From contig OW028586.1 in NCBI GenBank assembly GCA_932294295.1, forward strand, positions 11,218,290 through 11,282,289: 64,000 nucleotides of DNA. Direction: 5' to 3'. Shown here piece by piece: positions 11,262 to 21,610 of this stretch. Made by a program: the position numbers and the translations under genes. Under the pieces are notes generated by a model. That model worked only from the letters and a program-made list of their open reading frames with translations. It had not been told where the DNA came from and ran no database searches. How positions within the stretch are numbered: the stretch's first letter is position 1; each line of letters opens with the position of its first letter. The stretch comes from Alitta virens. Lineage: Eukaryota; Annelida; Polychaeta; Phyllodocida; Nereididae.

Positions 11262-11590
11262 ACTAACCCGTGTGAAAGGAGTCCTTTCACAGAGCAGCCC
11301 TGAATTCAGCAAGACATAAGTCGTTCTTCCCATCCTATTACTCATTTTGCTTCTCAGACATAGTAGGTCATAGCTAACTGATGCCAAAAATATAAGTTTT
11401 GGGAAATAAGAGAAATCAACTGAACGATAAGATGTTAAATATACATTAAAGTGCACTAAAAATACTGCTGCTGGGGGATGCACTTTGCTTCAGCCAATCA
11501 CAGCCATAGGCGGGAACTTTTTCAGCCAATAGAATTGCAGTATTCTGTCATAGCCACCTGGTGGAAATATAGAGAACCTTCCCTGAAAAT
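11262..11590 (+). repeat. Dispersed repeat, copy 1, with CCAAT and E2F-like motifs
   Basis: About 330 bp with relatives at 27050-27560, 17985-18140 and (minus strand) 55850-55930. It begins near cctttcacagagcagccc and ends near gtggaaatatagagaacc. The most conserved core holds CCAAT (11494-11498), GGCGGGAA (11509-11516) and CCAAT (11526-11530). It has no coding frame. It could be an old MITE or an LTR remnant. Confidence 0.7.
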
Positions 11591-12160
11591 CTACTATTCA
11601 ATGCGGTCGCACTGGGTTTTGCTCCTTGAAGTAGTGTTTTTGTGATCAGGGACACAGGAGAGCACTCTCATGCTTACAGACCCATTGTAGAATACATGAT
11701 TGCTGTAGTTTCTGTGGCAAAATTAAAATAGCATATGTAGTGTTAAGCTGTTGCTGTTTCCTCTGAATAGCAAAGTATGTTACATTTCAATCACAATATC
11801 TTAAATCCTGTATATTTGAAGCGACAATGAAACAAACAAAAGAAAATTTGATTTATCATCATCCAATTAATTGTGCAGAATCCTTAGTTTCACCAGTGCC
11901 AGCTGCGAAAAAGTCAAAGGAAAGATGGACAGATGACGGGAAAAAAAAAATTTCAGAAGTAATTTGCATGGTGTATTGTTAAAAAACATATGTTTCTGTA
12001 ACAGATATCCAACTAAAATTGGAATGGTATTGCAAAGTTTGAATATCAGCCTAGTAGGAGTAACACTTTGTAGCTTTAACATGTTGTGCTTTTCACTTTA
12101 ATAAATATTTTTCTATCAATATATTGATCTGTATTTATGCCTCAATTAAAACGATATGAA
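11591..12160. other. No gene recognised
   Basis: Spacer left of the complete LINE. Only short frames are present and nothing was recognised. Confidence 0.5.
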
Positions 12161-12261
12161 AGAAAGGAAGGAAAGTGTGTGTGTGTGTGTGAGTTATTGT
12201 TTAACGCCTCATCAGCACCTGCGTGGGCTATGTAGAGGCTCTCTAGGTTAAGATTGATTAA

Positions 12262-15200
12262 CTATATTTGGTAGTAGAAACCAGAAGTATATAAAAAATC
12301 TATAATTGTCTGGGTTGGATATCTGGTAAAGAGATGTTGTAAGGTATTAGCTTGAAACAAAGGTCTTCTAATGCGTTGTAAGTGGATGCAATCTAATAAA
12401 ATATGTTTGATTGTTAGGGGGCACCGACAACTCTGGCACACCGGTGCCGGTTCATTGACTAAAAGGTGTAAATGTGTAAGTCTTGAATGTCCTATGAGAC
12501 ATCTGTGATATATTCCTTGATCTTTGCGAGTATTGAACCTACTAGGTATTTTATTTTGAATGCAAGGTAAAATTGAATGCAACTTGTTGTTATTACATTC
12601 ATTCCATTGTCTTTGCCAGCAAGACATGATAAAAGATTTTATAGTCATTTTAAAATCAGTGTATGGAATGGTAAAATCAGTTATCTCTTTTGTAAGAGCC
12701 CTTTTTGCTGCCAGGTCTGCTTTTTCATTCCCTTCAATGCCAGCGTGTCCAGGAATCCAGCAGAATACTATGTCTTTGTATTCGTGAAGATAGAAATACT
12801 TTATCAGAACATCTAAGATCCCAGGGTTATCAAGTTGTTTATTTTGGATTGCTTGAAGAGAAGATTTTGAATCAGAACAGATAACATAACGATCTGATTC
12901 TGAGTCCTCGATGTTCTTTAAGGCAAGGTAAATAGCTGTTAATTCTGCAGTGTATATTGAGCAGTGGTCTGGAAGACGACATTCAGCTATAACGGTTTTA
13001 TAAGAAGTGACTGCACAGCCTACTCGTCTTTCCATTTTTGAGCCATCTGTGTATAGAAATTTGTACGATTCGTATTTAAACCTTATACTATAAAATAGGT
13101 TTTGATAGTCTACCGGATTGGTTTCGCTTTTCTTAAGCTCTGCCAAATCCAGTATAACTTTCGGGACTGGGAGAATCCATGGCGGAATGGGTGGTACTTC
13201 CGTCTCGGCAATGATTGTAGTATCAATTTTTGCAGCCTCAAGATAAAATTTCATGCGTAATCCCAGTGGTCGAATGGCGTTTGAACGAGATTCATAATGA
13301 TGCATGTATTTTGGATGAAATATTACATCATATGTTGGATTTGTTGGAGTTGAAGCTACTTTTAGTATGTATTGCATGGATAACTTGATACGACGAAGGG
13401 AAAGTGGAGGTTCCCCTGCCAGTACATATAAGCTCTCTACAGGAGATGTACGAAAAGCTCTTAAGCTTAGTCGCAACCCTTGATGATGTACAGAATTCAG
13501 GCATTTTAGATAAGATGGTCTGGCGGAGCCATATACCACAGAACCATAATCAAGTCGAGAACGAGTAATTGCTCGATAGAGACGAAGGAGGACCGTTGTG
13601 TCCCCACCCCAATTATATTTGCTCACTACTTTAAGGAGGTTCATTGATTTCAGGCACTTTGCTTTCAGTGCTTTGATATGCGGAATGAAAGACAATTTGG
13701 AGTCAAAGAGTACACCCAAAAATTTTGTTTTATTCACCACTTTTATTTGACAGTTGTCAATTATTAGTGATGGATCTGGATGGTTTGATCGTAAATAATA
13801 GAAAGGCAGACAAACTGTCTTCTGTTTAGAGAACTTGAAGCCATTTTCGAGTGACCATTTGTGAATCCTATTCAAATTTAATTGCAGTTGTCGTTCTATG
13901 GTTGGCATATATCTGGAACGATATGCAATGAGGAAATCGTCAACATATAGGGACGACATGAGATTTTCTGAGATGGAATTTACTATACTGTTGATTTTGA
14001 CGTTAAAGAGGGTGGGCGAGAGAATACTACCCTGAGGGACTCCATTCTCCTGAGAGTAGGGGCTTGACATCGTTGATCCCACTCGGACCTTAAAGAAGCG
14101 ATCCTGTAGGAAGGATCCGATGAAAACTGGAAGGCGACCTCGAAGCCCTAAGTCGTGGAGATCTTTCATTATTCCATATTTCCATGTAGTGTCATAAGCT
14201 TTTTCTAGGTCAAAGAATATGGCTACTACGTGTTCTCTGTTAATGAAAGCATCTCTAACATAAGTTTCCAGTCTGACTAAATGATCTAATGTGCTCCTGT
14301 GACGGCGAAATCCAGATTGGAACTCTGTAATAAGCTGGTTCGACTCCAGGAACCAAACCAGTCTATCAGTAACAATTCGCTCCATTGTCTTACATAGACA
14401 ACTGGTTAAGGCTATTGGTCGATAATTCATAGGATCACTATGATCCTTCCCCGGCTTGGGAATTGGGATGACCGTGGCTTGTTTCCACAGGGATGGAAGA
14501 CATCCCTTCTCCCAAATTTGATTAAAGATATACAGTAATGTTTTTAAAGAGGATTGAGGTAGGTGTTTTAAGATTTGATAATGTATATTATCAGGGCCTG
14601 TTGCAGAGTCAGTCGCTTTTAAGATGGCCTTCTGAAGTTCTTCTAAGGTGATGTAAGAGTTATAATCTTCGGTGTTATCAGACTGTATATTTAGGGTTAA
14701 TCTCTCAGCTTGAGCCTTATAACATTGAAATTCTCTCGTATAGTTCTCCGATGAGGAGTTGTATGCAAACTGTTCTCCTAACCCGTTTGATATTTGTTCT
14801 GGTGAGGAGAGATGTTCTCCATTCACTTCTAGAATGCTTACATGCGAAGCTAGGTTCTTTCCTTCAATCTTCTTAATCATTTTCCAGACTTTATTGCTAG
14901 GAGTTCTTTCAGTGAGTCTGGAGACATAGTCTCTCCAACAACTACGTTTGTTTTGCCTGACAATTCTACGCGCTTTGGCTTTCAGGCACTTAAAATTATT
15001 CAGATTGTTGATGGTCGGCTGTGATTTAAAAATTCTGAGGGCTTTCTTACGGTTTTTAATAGCTTCTCTTACTTCGTCGTCAAACCAGGGTCTTGCACTT
15101 CGTTTAGAATTATTTTTTGTCATCGGTATTGTTTTATTGGCTATATCAGTAATATCATCAGTAAAATCTTCAACGAGATTATTACAATTCCTATAATGAG

Positions 15201-15945
15201 ACATAGTAATTGTTTCTAAGCAGTGCTTTTCGAAGGAGGTCCAATCCGCTTTATGCAACTTCCATCGGAGTTGACCCACTTCTCTTGTACCTTCTACGTT
15301 TTGTAGGACAATAGGAAAGTGATCACTGCCGTGAGTGTCCTCTAATACTCTCCATTCAAATTCCAGAAATAACGCTGGATCACATATACTAAGGTCTATC
15401 GCTGAAAATGTTCCATGACCTGGGTGAAGATATGTAGGTGAACCATCATTGAACAAGCAAAGGGTGTGGTCATTGAGAAAATCTTCAATGGTTTTTCCTT
15501 TGTTGTTGTGGGAAGTGCTTCCCCACAATTGGTTATGGCTGTTAAAATCTCCTAGGATAAGACGCGGTTCAGGAAGTTGATTGTAAAGGTTATGCAAATC
15601 ACTGGCTGTAAGGTGAAAGGGTGGAGGAATATATATGGAACATATGGTGAATGTTTTATTCAGGTTCAGACGAACTGCTGTAGCCTGAAGGTTAGTGTTA
15701 AGAGCAATATGGGTATGAATGATGCCATTTTTAACTAAAATTGATGAGCCACCAGTGGCTCTATCGTGGGCAATATTGCCATATGTATTATACATATGAT
15801 AGTTTCTCAGTTTAAAACTATTTGGAGGTTTCAGAAATGTTTCCTGTAGACAGAAAACACTAGGGTTTAAGTCTTGGACCATGCAACCTATTTCATCGAA
15901 GTTGGCTCTGAAACCTCGACAGTTCCACTGAATGATACTGTCCAT
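12262..15945 (-). CDS. LINE ORF2: endonuclease, reverse transcriptase, RNase H
   Basis: An intact 1227-residue frame. The N-terminal endonuclease/exonuclease/phosphatase domain (about 1-220) shows QWNCRGFRANFDEI, the catalytic Glu in LQETF (about 35), GDFNSHNQLWGS (about 130) and GSDHFP (about 205). The reverse transcriptase shows PGKDHSDPMNYRPI, FFDLEKAYDTTW (motif A, about 577), GVPQGSILSPTLF (motif B, about 633) and YVDD (motif C, about 667). RNase H follows (about 960-1090) with YTDGSKMERRVG, the Glu in IYTAELTAIYLAL, CSDSKSSLQAI and PGHAGIEGNEKADLAA, so all four acidic residues are present. The C-terminus has a Cys/His cluster (CQSCRCPLTIKHILLDC). Family role: it nicks the target, primes and copies the element RNA. 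No inactivating change was seen. Confidence 0.97.
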   Translation of the reverse strand: MDSIIQWNCRGFRANFDEIGCMVQDLNPSVFCLQETFLKPPNSFKLRNYHMYNTYGNIAHDRATGGSSILVKNGIIHTHIALNTNLQATAVRLNLNKTFTICSIYIPPPFHLTASDLHNLYNQLPEPRLILGDFNSHNQLWGSTSHNNKGKTIEDFLNDHTLCLFNDGSPTYLHPGHGTFSAIDLSICDPALFLEFEWRVLEDTHGSDHFPIVLQNVEGTREVGQLRWKLHKADWTSFEKHCLETITMSHYRNCNNLVEDFTDDITDIANKTIPMTKNNSKRSARPWFDDEVREAIKNRKKALRIFKSQPTINNLNNFKCLKAKARRIVRQNKRSCWRDYVSRLTERTPSNKVWKMIKKIEGKNLASHVSILEVNGEHLSSPEQISNGLGEQFAYNSSSENYTREFQCYKAQAERLTLNIQSDNTEDYNSYITLEELQKAILKATDSATGPDNIHYQILKHLPQSSLKTLLYIFNQIWEKGCLPSLWKQATVIPIPKPGKDHSDPMNYRPIALTSCLCKTMERIVTDRLVWFLESNQLITEFQSGFRRHRSTLDHLVRLETYVRDAFINREHVVAIFFDLEKAYDTTWKYGIMKDLHDLGLRGRLPVFIGSFLQDRFFKVRVGSTMSSPYSQENGVPQGSILSPTLFNVKINSIVNSISENLMSSLYVDDFLIAYRSRYMPTIERQLQLNLNRIHKWSLENGFKFSKQKTVCLPFYYLRSNHPDPSLIIDNCQIKVVNKTKFLGVLFDSKLSFIPHIKALKAKCLKSMNLLKVVSKYNWGGDTTVLLRLYRAITRSRLDYGSVVYGSARPSYLKCLNSVHHQGLRLSLRAFRTSPVESLYVLAGEPPLSLRRIKLSMQYILKVASTPTNPTYDVIFHPKYMHHYESRSNAIRPLGLRMKFYLEAAKIDTTIIAETEVPPIPPWILPVPKVILDLAELKKSETNPVDYQNLFYSIRFKYESYKFLYTDGSKMERRVGCAVTSYKTVIAECRLPDHCSIYTAELTAIYLALKNIEDSESDRYVICSDSKSSLQAIQNKQLDNPGILDVLIKYFYLHEYKDIVFCWIPGHAGIEGNEKADLAAKRALTKEITDFTIPYTDFKMTIKSFIMSCWQRQWNECNNNKLHSILPCIQNKIPSRFNTRKDQGIYHRCLIGHSRLTHLHLLVNEPAPVCQSCRCPLTIKHILLDCIHLQRIRRPLFQANTLQHLFTRYPTQTIIDFLYTSGFYYQI

Positions 15946-16013
15946 GAATTAGTTAAGAGTTTAATATTATCATAGTAAAATCTGTAGTGCATGGTATGAA
16001 TTTGTATGAATAT

Positions 16014-17435
16014 TCACTTTTTCTTCAAAGTCGCTGCCTCTTTTGGTGCTAAGATCTTTTTGGGGAGCCCACCATGCTTAGATGGTGGTCTTATGATACT
16101 CAGTGCACTAGATTTTTCTAGTGTTTTTCTGATGAGGGGGGGTCTTTTGGGAACAATTGATCTTTTATCAATTGCCCCCTCCCGTTGAGGCCTAGGGATG
16201 GTGGTAGTCCCTGCCTCCTCTTCCATCGGCTGGTGTATCTCTTCCGACTCAACGCCGGAAGGTGCACCCTGTGAGGGTACACTAAGTTGCGACGCACTAA
16301 CTGATGGAGCTACAAGATGTCCTTTTCCGACATCTATAGCATGCTGCTTTATTCTTGCGAGGTGATCGTCTGCCTGTGAAGTCTTAGATTCTGGTTTCTC
16401 TTTCTGCGTGCTTTGGCCTGCCTTTGAATATTTATAATTAGGATCTAGGTCAATCCTTCGCCTGGGCGATGATCTGGGTGAAGGAGATCTAGGTCCAGCA
16501 ATCTGAGACAGGACTGAGGCATAGCTTGCCCCAGCAGCCTGTTCAGCTATACGGCGTGCTTGGGGAAAGGAGATATCCTTGGTGGTCTTTAACTTCAGGA
16601 TCTCTTTCTCTAGCTGCCATTTGGGACAGCCACGGTGATAGGCTGGCCCATCACCTCCACAATTAACACAATATGACTGTTTCTGACATGGTGAGTCACG
16701 GGAATGAACGTGTTCCCGTGACCCACAATCGGCGCAGGATGCTTTGGCGCGGCAGGAGCCGCTAAAATGGCCAAATCGCTGGCAATTATATCATCGTTTT
16801 GGGTTCGGGATGTAGGGACGTACCCTACACCACTCGAACCCTATGCTGACCCTATCAGGCAACACTGTGCCATCAAAGGTCAGAGTCAGTAGCTGTCGTG
16901 AATATCTGGGGGGCTGGCGGTGAATGTGGATGACATTGTAGTCATTCAGCCAGTCCCTCAGTTCGTCATCGGAGCAGAGACTGCTCTCATGAGATGTTAC
17001 AACCCCCTTGCAAGAGTTGAAGAACCGATGGGGCTCCACCTTTACAGGGGTACCCGCAAAGGCCCTCAGCTCCAGCAATTTTAACGATTGGTACTTGTGG
17101 GCAACCTGCACCAGCAAGGATGAACTCCTGAGCCTTCTCGTATTTTCAACGAAACCAATACTTTCTTTCAACGTTCGACAAATTGTTATGGCTGAGAGAC
17201 GGGAAAACCCATCGTCACTGCCAGTAACAACAAGAAACTTAGGCCATGGCGTAGATATAACATCATAAGTTGTACTTGGATTGGCATCATCTGTAGATGA
17301 GCGGAAACGTTTACTTTGTCTGGAACCAGAAGCCAATTTTTCGACCTCAGCCTGGTTTACCGCTGAGGGACGCGCACCTTGTTCACCCGGGCGACGTGCG
17401 AGCCGGTTTGGACTATTCTCTGAAGACATTTCCAT
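16014..17435 (-). pseudogene. LINE ORF1 (gag-like, zinc knuckles), one TGA
   Basis: The frame spans 474 codons and is open except for a TGA at 16791-16793. The start is taken as the ATG at 17435 (MEMSSENSPNRLARR), because an in-frame ATG farther upstream at 17615 lies outside the element. The middle looks like an RNA-binding fold (TPWPKFLVVTGSDDGFSRLS) and leads to Cys/His boxes: YNCQRFGHFSGSC, CADCGSREHVHSRDSPC and CVNCGGDGPAYHRGC. The nonsense codon stands exactly where the first Cys of the first knuckle is expected. In the third box the usual His after CGGD is Gly. The C-terminal part is Ser/Pro- and Lys-rich and ends KEAATLKKK. Known role of such proteins: nucleic-acid chaperone in the ribonucleoprotein particle. 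Confidence 0.9.
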
Positions 17436-17602
17436 TTTTGTTTCCCCTGTATGGTAGGGGACACACCCTCCTGTAAAGCTGGAGCAGCTTGTGCAATGCG
17501 CACTGTCCTGTTTTAGCCACTGGGGATAGAGGACTTCACCCCAAGTGTTTCCACCCTCGCCGTGTGGAGGCCCAGGACCTTCGAGGGCAGAAAGGAAGGA
17601 AA

Positions 17603-17984
17603 CTGTCCATGACATGGGCCCAATACTTGACCAGATTTCTGTGTGGTAGAAAGGGTGGTTGTTGCCAGCTACTAAAAGAGTAAGACCTGAACAGCTACCT
17701 TTGTGTAGCCAGGTCTGAGTGATCTATGAAATTGTGTAGCAGCTTGTAATGACAGCAATGGCTGATGAGGCACAGATATAAGGGCTTGCTGCCACTCCAT
17801 TTCAGTGCACTCTGCCTCATCTTTCAAATATCCATTGCCCATACGAGTCTTGGGCTACATTTTGTTTTAGGTGATTATTATAGTTATTTGGGCAGTGTAG
17901 GCCGGTAGTAAATAGTAATTTGGGCAGTTGGTAATGTCATTTGATTCAATAATCGCAACTTGCTCTGTAAAAGAAGCAAAATTA
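17603..17984. other. No gene recognised
   Basis: Right flank of the complete LINE, with nothing recognised. Confidence 0.5.
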
Positions 17985-18140
17985 ATTCAGACATAAGGCA
18001 TAAAATTAAAATGTACTGGAAATACTGCAACTTGGGGTACGTTTGCTTCAACTAATCAGAAGCAAGGCCGGGAAGCTGTGCAGCAAATAGGATTGCACCA
18101 TTCCATCAGGAGCAACAGAAATATCTAGAAGCTCTATGGA
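17985..18140 (+). repeat. Dispersed repeat, copy 3, strongly diverged
   Basis: Aligns with the copies near 11.4 and 27.4 kb over the stretch ttaaaatgtactggaaatac through gaaatatctag. The CCAAT boxes and the GGCGGGAA core are degraded here (aactaatcag, ggccgggaag). Confidence 0.6.
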
Positions 18141-18642
18141 ATATCCACTCTTCTTGGGTTATGTTAGGTGCTTTGAAGTTACTTTGGAAAGCACCAATGT
18201 ATGTTGTACAGCTTTGAGGCTATTTGTGCAGTGAGACAGTAAATGAATTTACAACTGCACAATGAGAATGCACAATTCCCATTGTTTCAAGACTGTGACA
18301 TTATCCCTGGATAATCAGTCCCACATCGAGTTTTATAGGGTTGTGAAAAATTATATTATCATATTACGATCCAGGGCTACACAACTACCTTGCCTGCGAG
18401 CACTTGGCTGCATGGTGGGCAGCTGCTCTTTAGCTCAATGTTAAGAGTGCAGGAGAGTTGCACACAAGAATATCAGACTATCTGCTTCTCATCGTCCAAT
18501 ATAATTTCCTTCATTGACTTCACCATCCTATTGTTGTACAGTATTGCAGGCACCATGAGGTAAAGAGTCAAAAGCCTATCAGTACTCAACCTACACTTTA
18601 GTTGATGTCTAGTTATTGGCGTCAGCTTTCTCATTTTCTCAA
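18141..18642. other. No gene recognised
   Basis: Spacer with short frames only. Confidence 0.5.
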
Positions 18643-18833
18643 GTGTGTGTGTGTGTGTGTGTGATTAGGGCTTTACGTCCTGTATTTCTGCACCAGTTGG
18701 GCTAATTGGGACAGGCAGAGACCATGGCAATGTGACGAAGAAAGAAACAGCCATCCAACTTAGGCTCGACCGGGAACGAACCCGGGTGGGTGGGTGGAAG
18801 CCCAGAGCGCTACCTCTGAGCTAGGCCCCCACC
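18643..18833 (-). mobile_element. tRNA-derived SINE, mutated head
   Basis: SINE of the (CA)n-tail subtype. The B box has lost one base (gggaacgaaccc) and the segment after it reads gggtgggtgggtgg in place of the usual cccagcggtt. No convincing duplication was found at its ends. Confidence 0.85.
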
Positions 18834-19270
18834 CATCTGGACACCTGAGCAAAGGAGTGTTTGTTAAGAGCAGCTCTGTAATTTTGTTCAAGAGGATGAG
18901 GACAGCACATGCTGTGCTGAATCAGGATATTCAAGGAAGAGAAGCTAGATGCAGCTTCACCTGTTACCGACTTCTGTGACAGGGTTAAGTTGAAGAAATT
19001 TAAAACATTTTTATAAATTTCTCTCAAAGAAAACAGGTGGAGATGCAAAATGGAAGGGCATTTATTTGGAAAGTAGACCACTCAATATTTGGAGAAATCA
19101 TTGGGCCTGGAGTCAGAATGTTCACATGGCAGAAGTACGGTCATATCCTTTGCTGACTATTACCCTGGGCATTAGCTACACCTGAGGGCTGTGAGGCAAA
19201 CTAAAAAAGCAACACTAACTAGTACACTCCAAAGTTATGTTACCCTGATAAAGATATACCTGACAATTCA
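18834..19270. other. No gene recognised
   Basis: Spacer with nothing recognised. Confidence 0.45.
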
Positions 19271-19289
19271 GTGACCATTGTTGATGATA

Positions 19290-19850
19290 TGAGCATAAAC
19301 CATTTAAATAATAGCACTACAAAAGGGGAATCTCCAGTAAAAAAACTGAGTGTTGTGGACAAAAAATGTGGTACTTCCGCAAAGGACTCTGAGCCTTGTT
19401 TAACAGTGGAGGTTATTCATTGGTCAAAAGTGCTAACAAAACCAATCTTATTGAGTTTCTTATCAATATTTGGAGACAACTATTACCAGAACAAGCTTGG
19501 AGGCAAGATGTTTTAAGCCACTGTGGGTGATCAATGCTTCCTGATTACCTATAGAACACAGTAACAGGGCTATGAGTGCCTCCTTCTTCATGCGCTGCAT
19601 GTATTTCTTCAGCCTGGCAGTTAAAAATGTTGTTGGTGTTCAGATCCTGCTGAAGTCTTGAACAAGCTTATTGATATCAAGAAGGTGGCAACTACTCTGG
19701 GTGTTAAATCTTGTAAAAACCCTGGTCAGTTTACACATTTTACAGGGTGTAACAGTGCTTTGCTTTGCTGGCTAATGGCAGATTCAGTGCATTGAAACTA
19801 CTGACCATGAACAAGGATGCCTTCAAAGCCTTTGTGGAACTTTAGTCCAG
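19290..19850 (+). pseudogene. Fragment of multi-copy transposon-type gene family, C-terminal part
   Basis: Translation with frame changes gives pieces in the order expected for a large uncharacterised protein family found in many copies in invertebrate genomes: NKTNLIEFLINIW near 19440, a stretch resembling the family's EADTRM-HA region near 19580 (here CAACISSAWQ), then VATTLGVKSCKNPGQF and HFTGCNSAFALLANGRFSAL near 19720-19790. The last piece matches the family's HAxTGCD-type motif. Several stops and frameshifts separate the pieces. Similarity is judged from memory of the motifs, and no function is assigned. It lies immediately left of the inverted repeat. Confidence 0.55.
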
Positions 19851-20537
19851 TAGAACTTTGTCAAAAAGTAGGGTAACATGGAGTATGGCAGCAATTTGTT
19901 TGTTGATATTGGGTAATTTGAGGGTGCTGATTCCAAATCTGACGGGTGCCACTTCGGCATCCTTGAGTATTTTGAGATATTCACAAAAACAGTTGCCATG
20001 GTAATGAAAATGTGCACATTCAATATTCCACAGGAATTGTGAATTAGCAAGATTACTATAATACATAGTTACAACTAATGTTACAAAATCAATAGCCAGG
20101 GATACAGGAATGCAAATATGGTAAAAACTTTGGAGGTCAAAGGTCAAGGTACTCAATGGAATTATGCCAAATATGGGAACTACTCCAATTTTCTGTCATT
20201 TCAAGGATAAACTATGTCACAGCTTTCACAATGTGACAGAATACCAGGCAAATGGCATAATATATGAAAGCTTATGAAGAGTACTTTCTTATGACACCTT
20301 ATTTTTGGTATCCATGGCAACCAAAAGTCTGCTCTGACTGCCCCGTTACCAAACTTACATTTCACTCAGGGAAGCGACATTAACCAGTAAAGTCAAATTA
20401 ATTTACCCATATTGTAAAAGATTATGTCCCAAGTAAAAATTTTGAACAGCACTTTGTTAATGACTTTACGCAGGGTAATGACCTACCTGTCAAAGGTCAA
20501 GGTCCGTAATGGAATTATGCCAAATATGGAAATTACT
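19846..20537. repeat. Left arm of long inverted repeat
   Basis: About 690 bp that reappears in reverse complement at 22648-23330 at high similarity (roughly 90% by eye). Within the arm a monomer of about 330 bp, containing caaaggtcaaggt...tcaatggaattatgcc, occurs once fully (from about 20136) and once partly (from about 20486). A frame on the minus strand (20156-19842) and its counterpart in the right arm translate to near-identical sequence only because of the duplication. Confidence 0.85.
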
Positions 20538-20637
20538 CAAGGATGAAACAGCCATCCAACTTAGGCTCGACCGGGAATCGAACCCGGGACCCAGCGGTTG
20601 GAAGCCCAGAGCGCAACCTCTGAGCTAGGCCCCGCCC
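20538..20637 (-). mobile_element. SINE fragment, tRNA head only
   Basis: Only the head and the first part of the body remain, with the B-box region intact. The 3' half is missing. It abuts the inner end of the left inverted-repeat arm exactly, so the break probably came with the rearrangement that made the arm. Confidence 0.85.
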
Positions 20638-20989
20638 TAAAATGATGATGTCATAGGACCATTGTTTACTTTGTGAAGTCATCATTCCATTGCTTTTCAT
20701 TTGATGTAGCCAAAATTAATGTACCACCGGGATTGTTACCCAACCTTTACTGCTGAGAGAAATCTTACATACGCCATCCCAAGAAAGAAAACCATTGCAA
20801 GTGATATTGACAATGCTTTACACAGTGTATATCTTGCCATTCTTAACGAAACCTTCTAAGGTTTGGACTGTGTAATATATATTATGCACATTCATCAGAC
20901 AATCACATGCAACAGGACAGCCGTACAAAACGTGCCAGACTAATTAGCAAACTAAAAGAAAATTATGGTAATAAAAAATCACCATGAGC

Positions 20990-21594
20990 ATCAGTGCGTG
21001 TGCCAGCTTGTTTTGCCTTCGGAGTCATATACCCCAGCAACTGAAGCTTGTTGAGGCAGATGATAGAGACAGCGTTTCAGATGTCATTGATCTAATTTCT
21101 GAAGAAGTAAAGCAGAAAGAGAAGAAAGTGTCATATGCACTAGAAACCTTTAACTTGGAAGCTGCTGTGGAAGACACAAGTAGAACATTTTGAGACTGGT
21201 TAGTGGTCTTGTGTCATCTGGGGTCACTACCAGATCATCATTAAACTTGTCACAGTCTATCCAATCACAAATGACAAACTCGTTCAACCAAACGACACTG
21301 GGGTTAGCCATTAAACTTCACAACCAGTATGGATCTCGTGAGCTCATTGACACTCTTAACCACAGTGGCTACATTTGCTCTTATGATGAAGTTCTACGTT
21401 TTCACAAGTCAGCCGCAAAAGCAACTGCTGAAGATTCAAGCAGTTATGATGGACTGCTGAAAGGAAATGGGCTACTTAGTGCATGGTTTGATAACTTCGA
21501 CCTTCAAGTGTACACCCCAAATGGTTGCTGCGAATGTCATTGCATGGATGTTGAATTTGTGCAGAGTGCAGACCAGAGTAAGATATCAAAATCA
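20990..21594 (+). pseudogene. Fragment of multi-copy transposon-type gene family, N-terminal part
   Basis: Two overlapping frames (20984-21193 and 21190 onward) read as one protein with a frame change near 21190. Recognisable pieces are LSQSIQSQMTNSF, LIDTLNHSGYICSYDEVLRF, then LSAWFDNFDLQVYTPNG and CHCMDVEF. This order matches the SYDEV...ADN-D...TPDGK region of the same large uncharacterised family as the fragment at 19290-19850, but from its N-terminal half. The frame ends where a 249-bp LINE derivative is inserted. It is a dead fragment. Family assignment is from memory of the motifs. Confidence 0.55.
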
Positions 21595-21610
21595 CTATGT
21601 AATATAGTTA

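Larger units (their letters stand above)
12175..17588 (-). mobile_element. Complete I/Nimb-like LINE with 14-bp TSD
   Basis: A 5414-bp non-LTR retrotransposon bounded by perfect copies of agaaaggaaggaaa (12161-12174 and 17589-17602). On the minus strand it has a 5' UTR of about 150 bp (17588-17436), ORF1 (17435-16014), a 68-bp gap, ORF2 (15945-12262), a short 3' UTR and a (CA)n tail. Its 5' boundary, reading GCCCTCGAAGGTCC, coincides with that of the 249-bp composite element at 21611-21859, which supports a real full-length 5' end and not a truncation. Gag-like zinc knuckles in ORF1 and endonuclease, RT and RNase H in ORF2 place it in the I group; Nimb is the likely clade, by inference. ORF1 carries one nonsense codon, so this copy probably needs help in trans. 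Confidence 0.95.

Noticed and set aside
17436..17615. Extended N-terminus of LINE ORF1 starting at 17615
   Set aside because: The target-site duplication puts the element end at 17588, so that ATG belongs to flanking DNA.
19842..20156. 104-aa minus-strand frame with a 129-aa relative at 22979-23368
   Set aside because: Their likeness comes from the inverted repeat, neither shows coding character or a known domain, and both overlap non-coding monomers.
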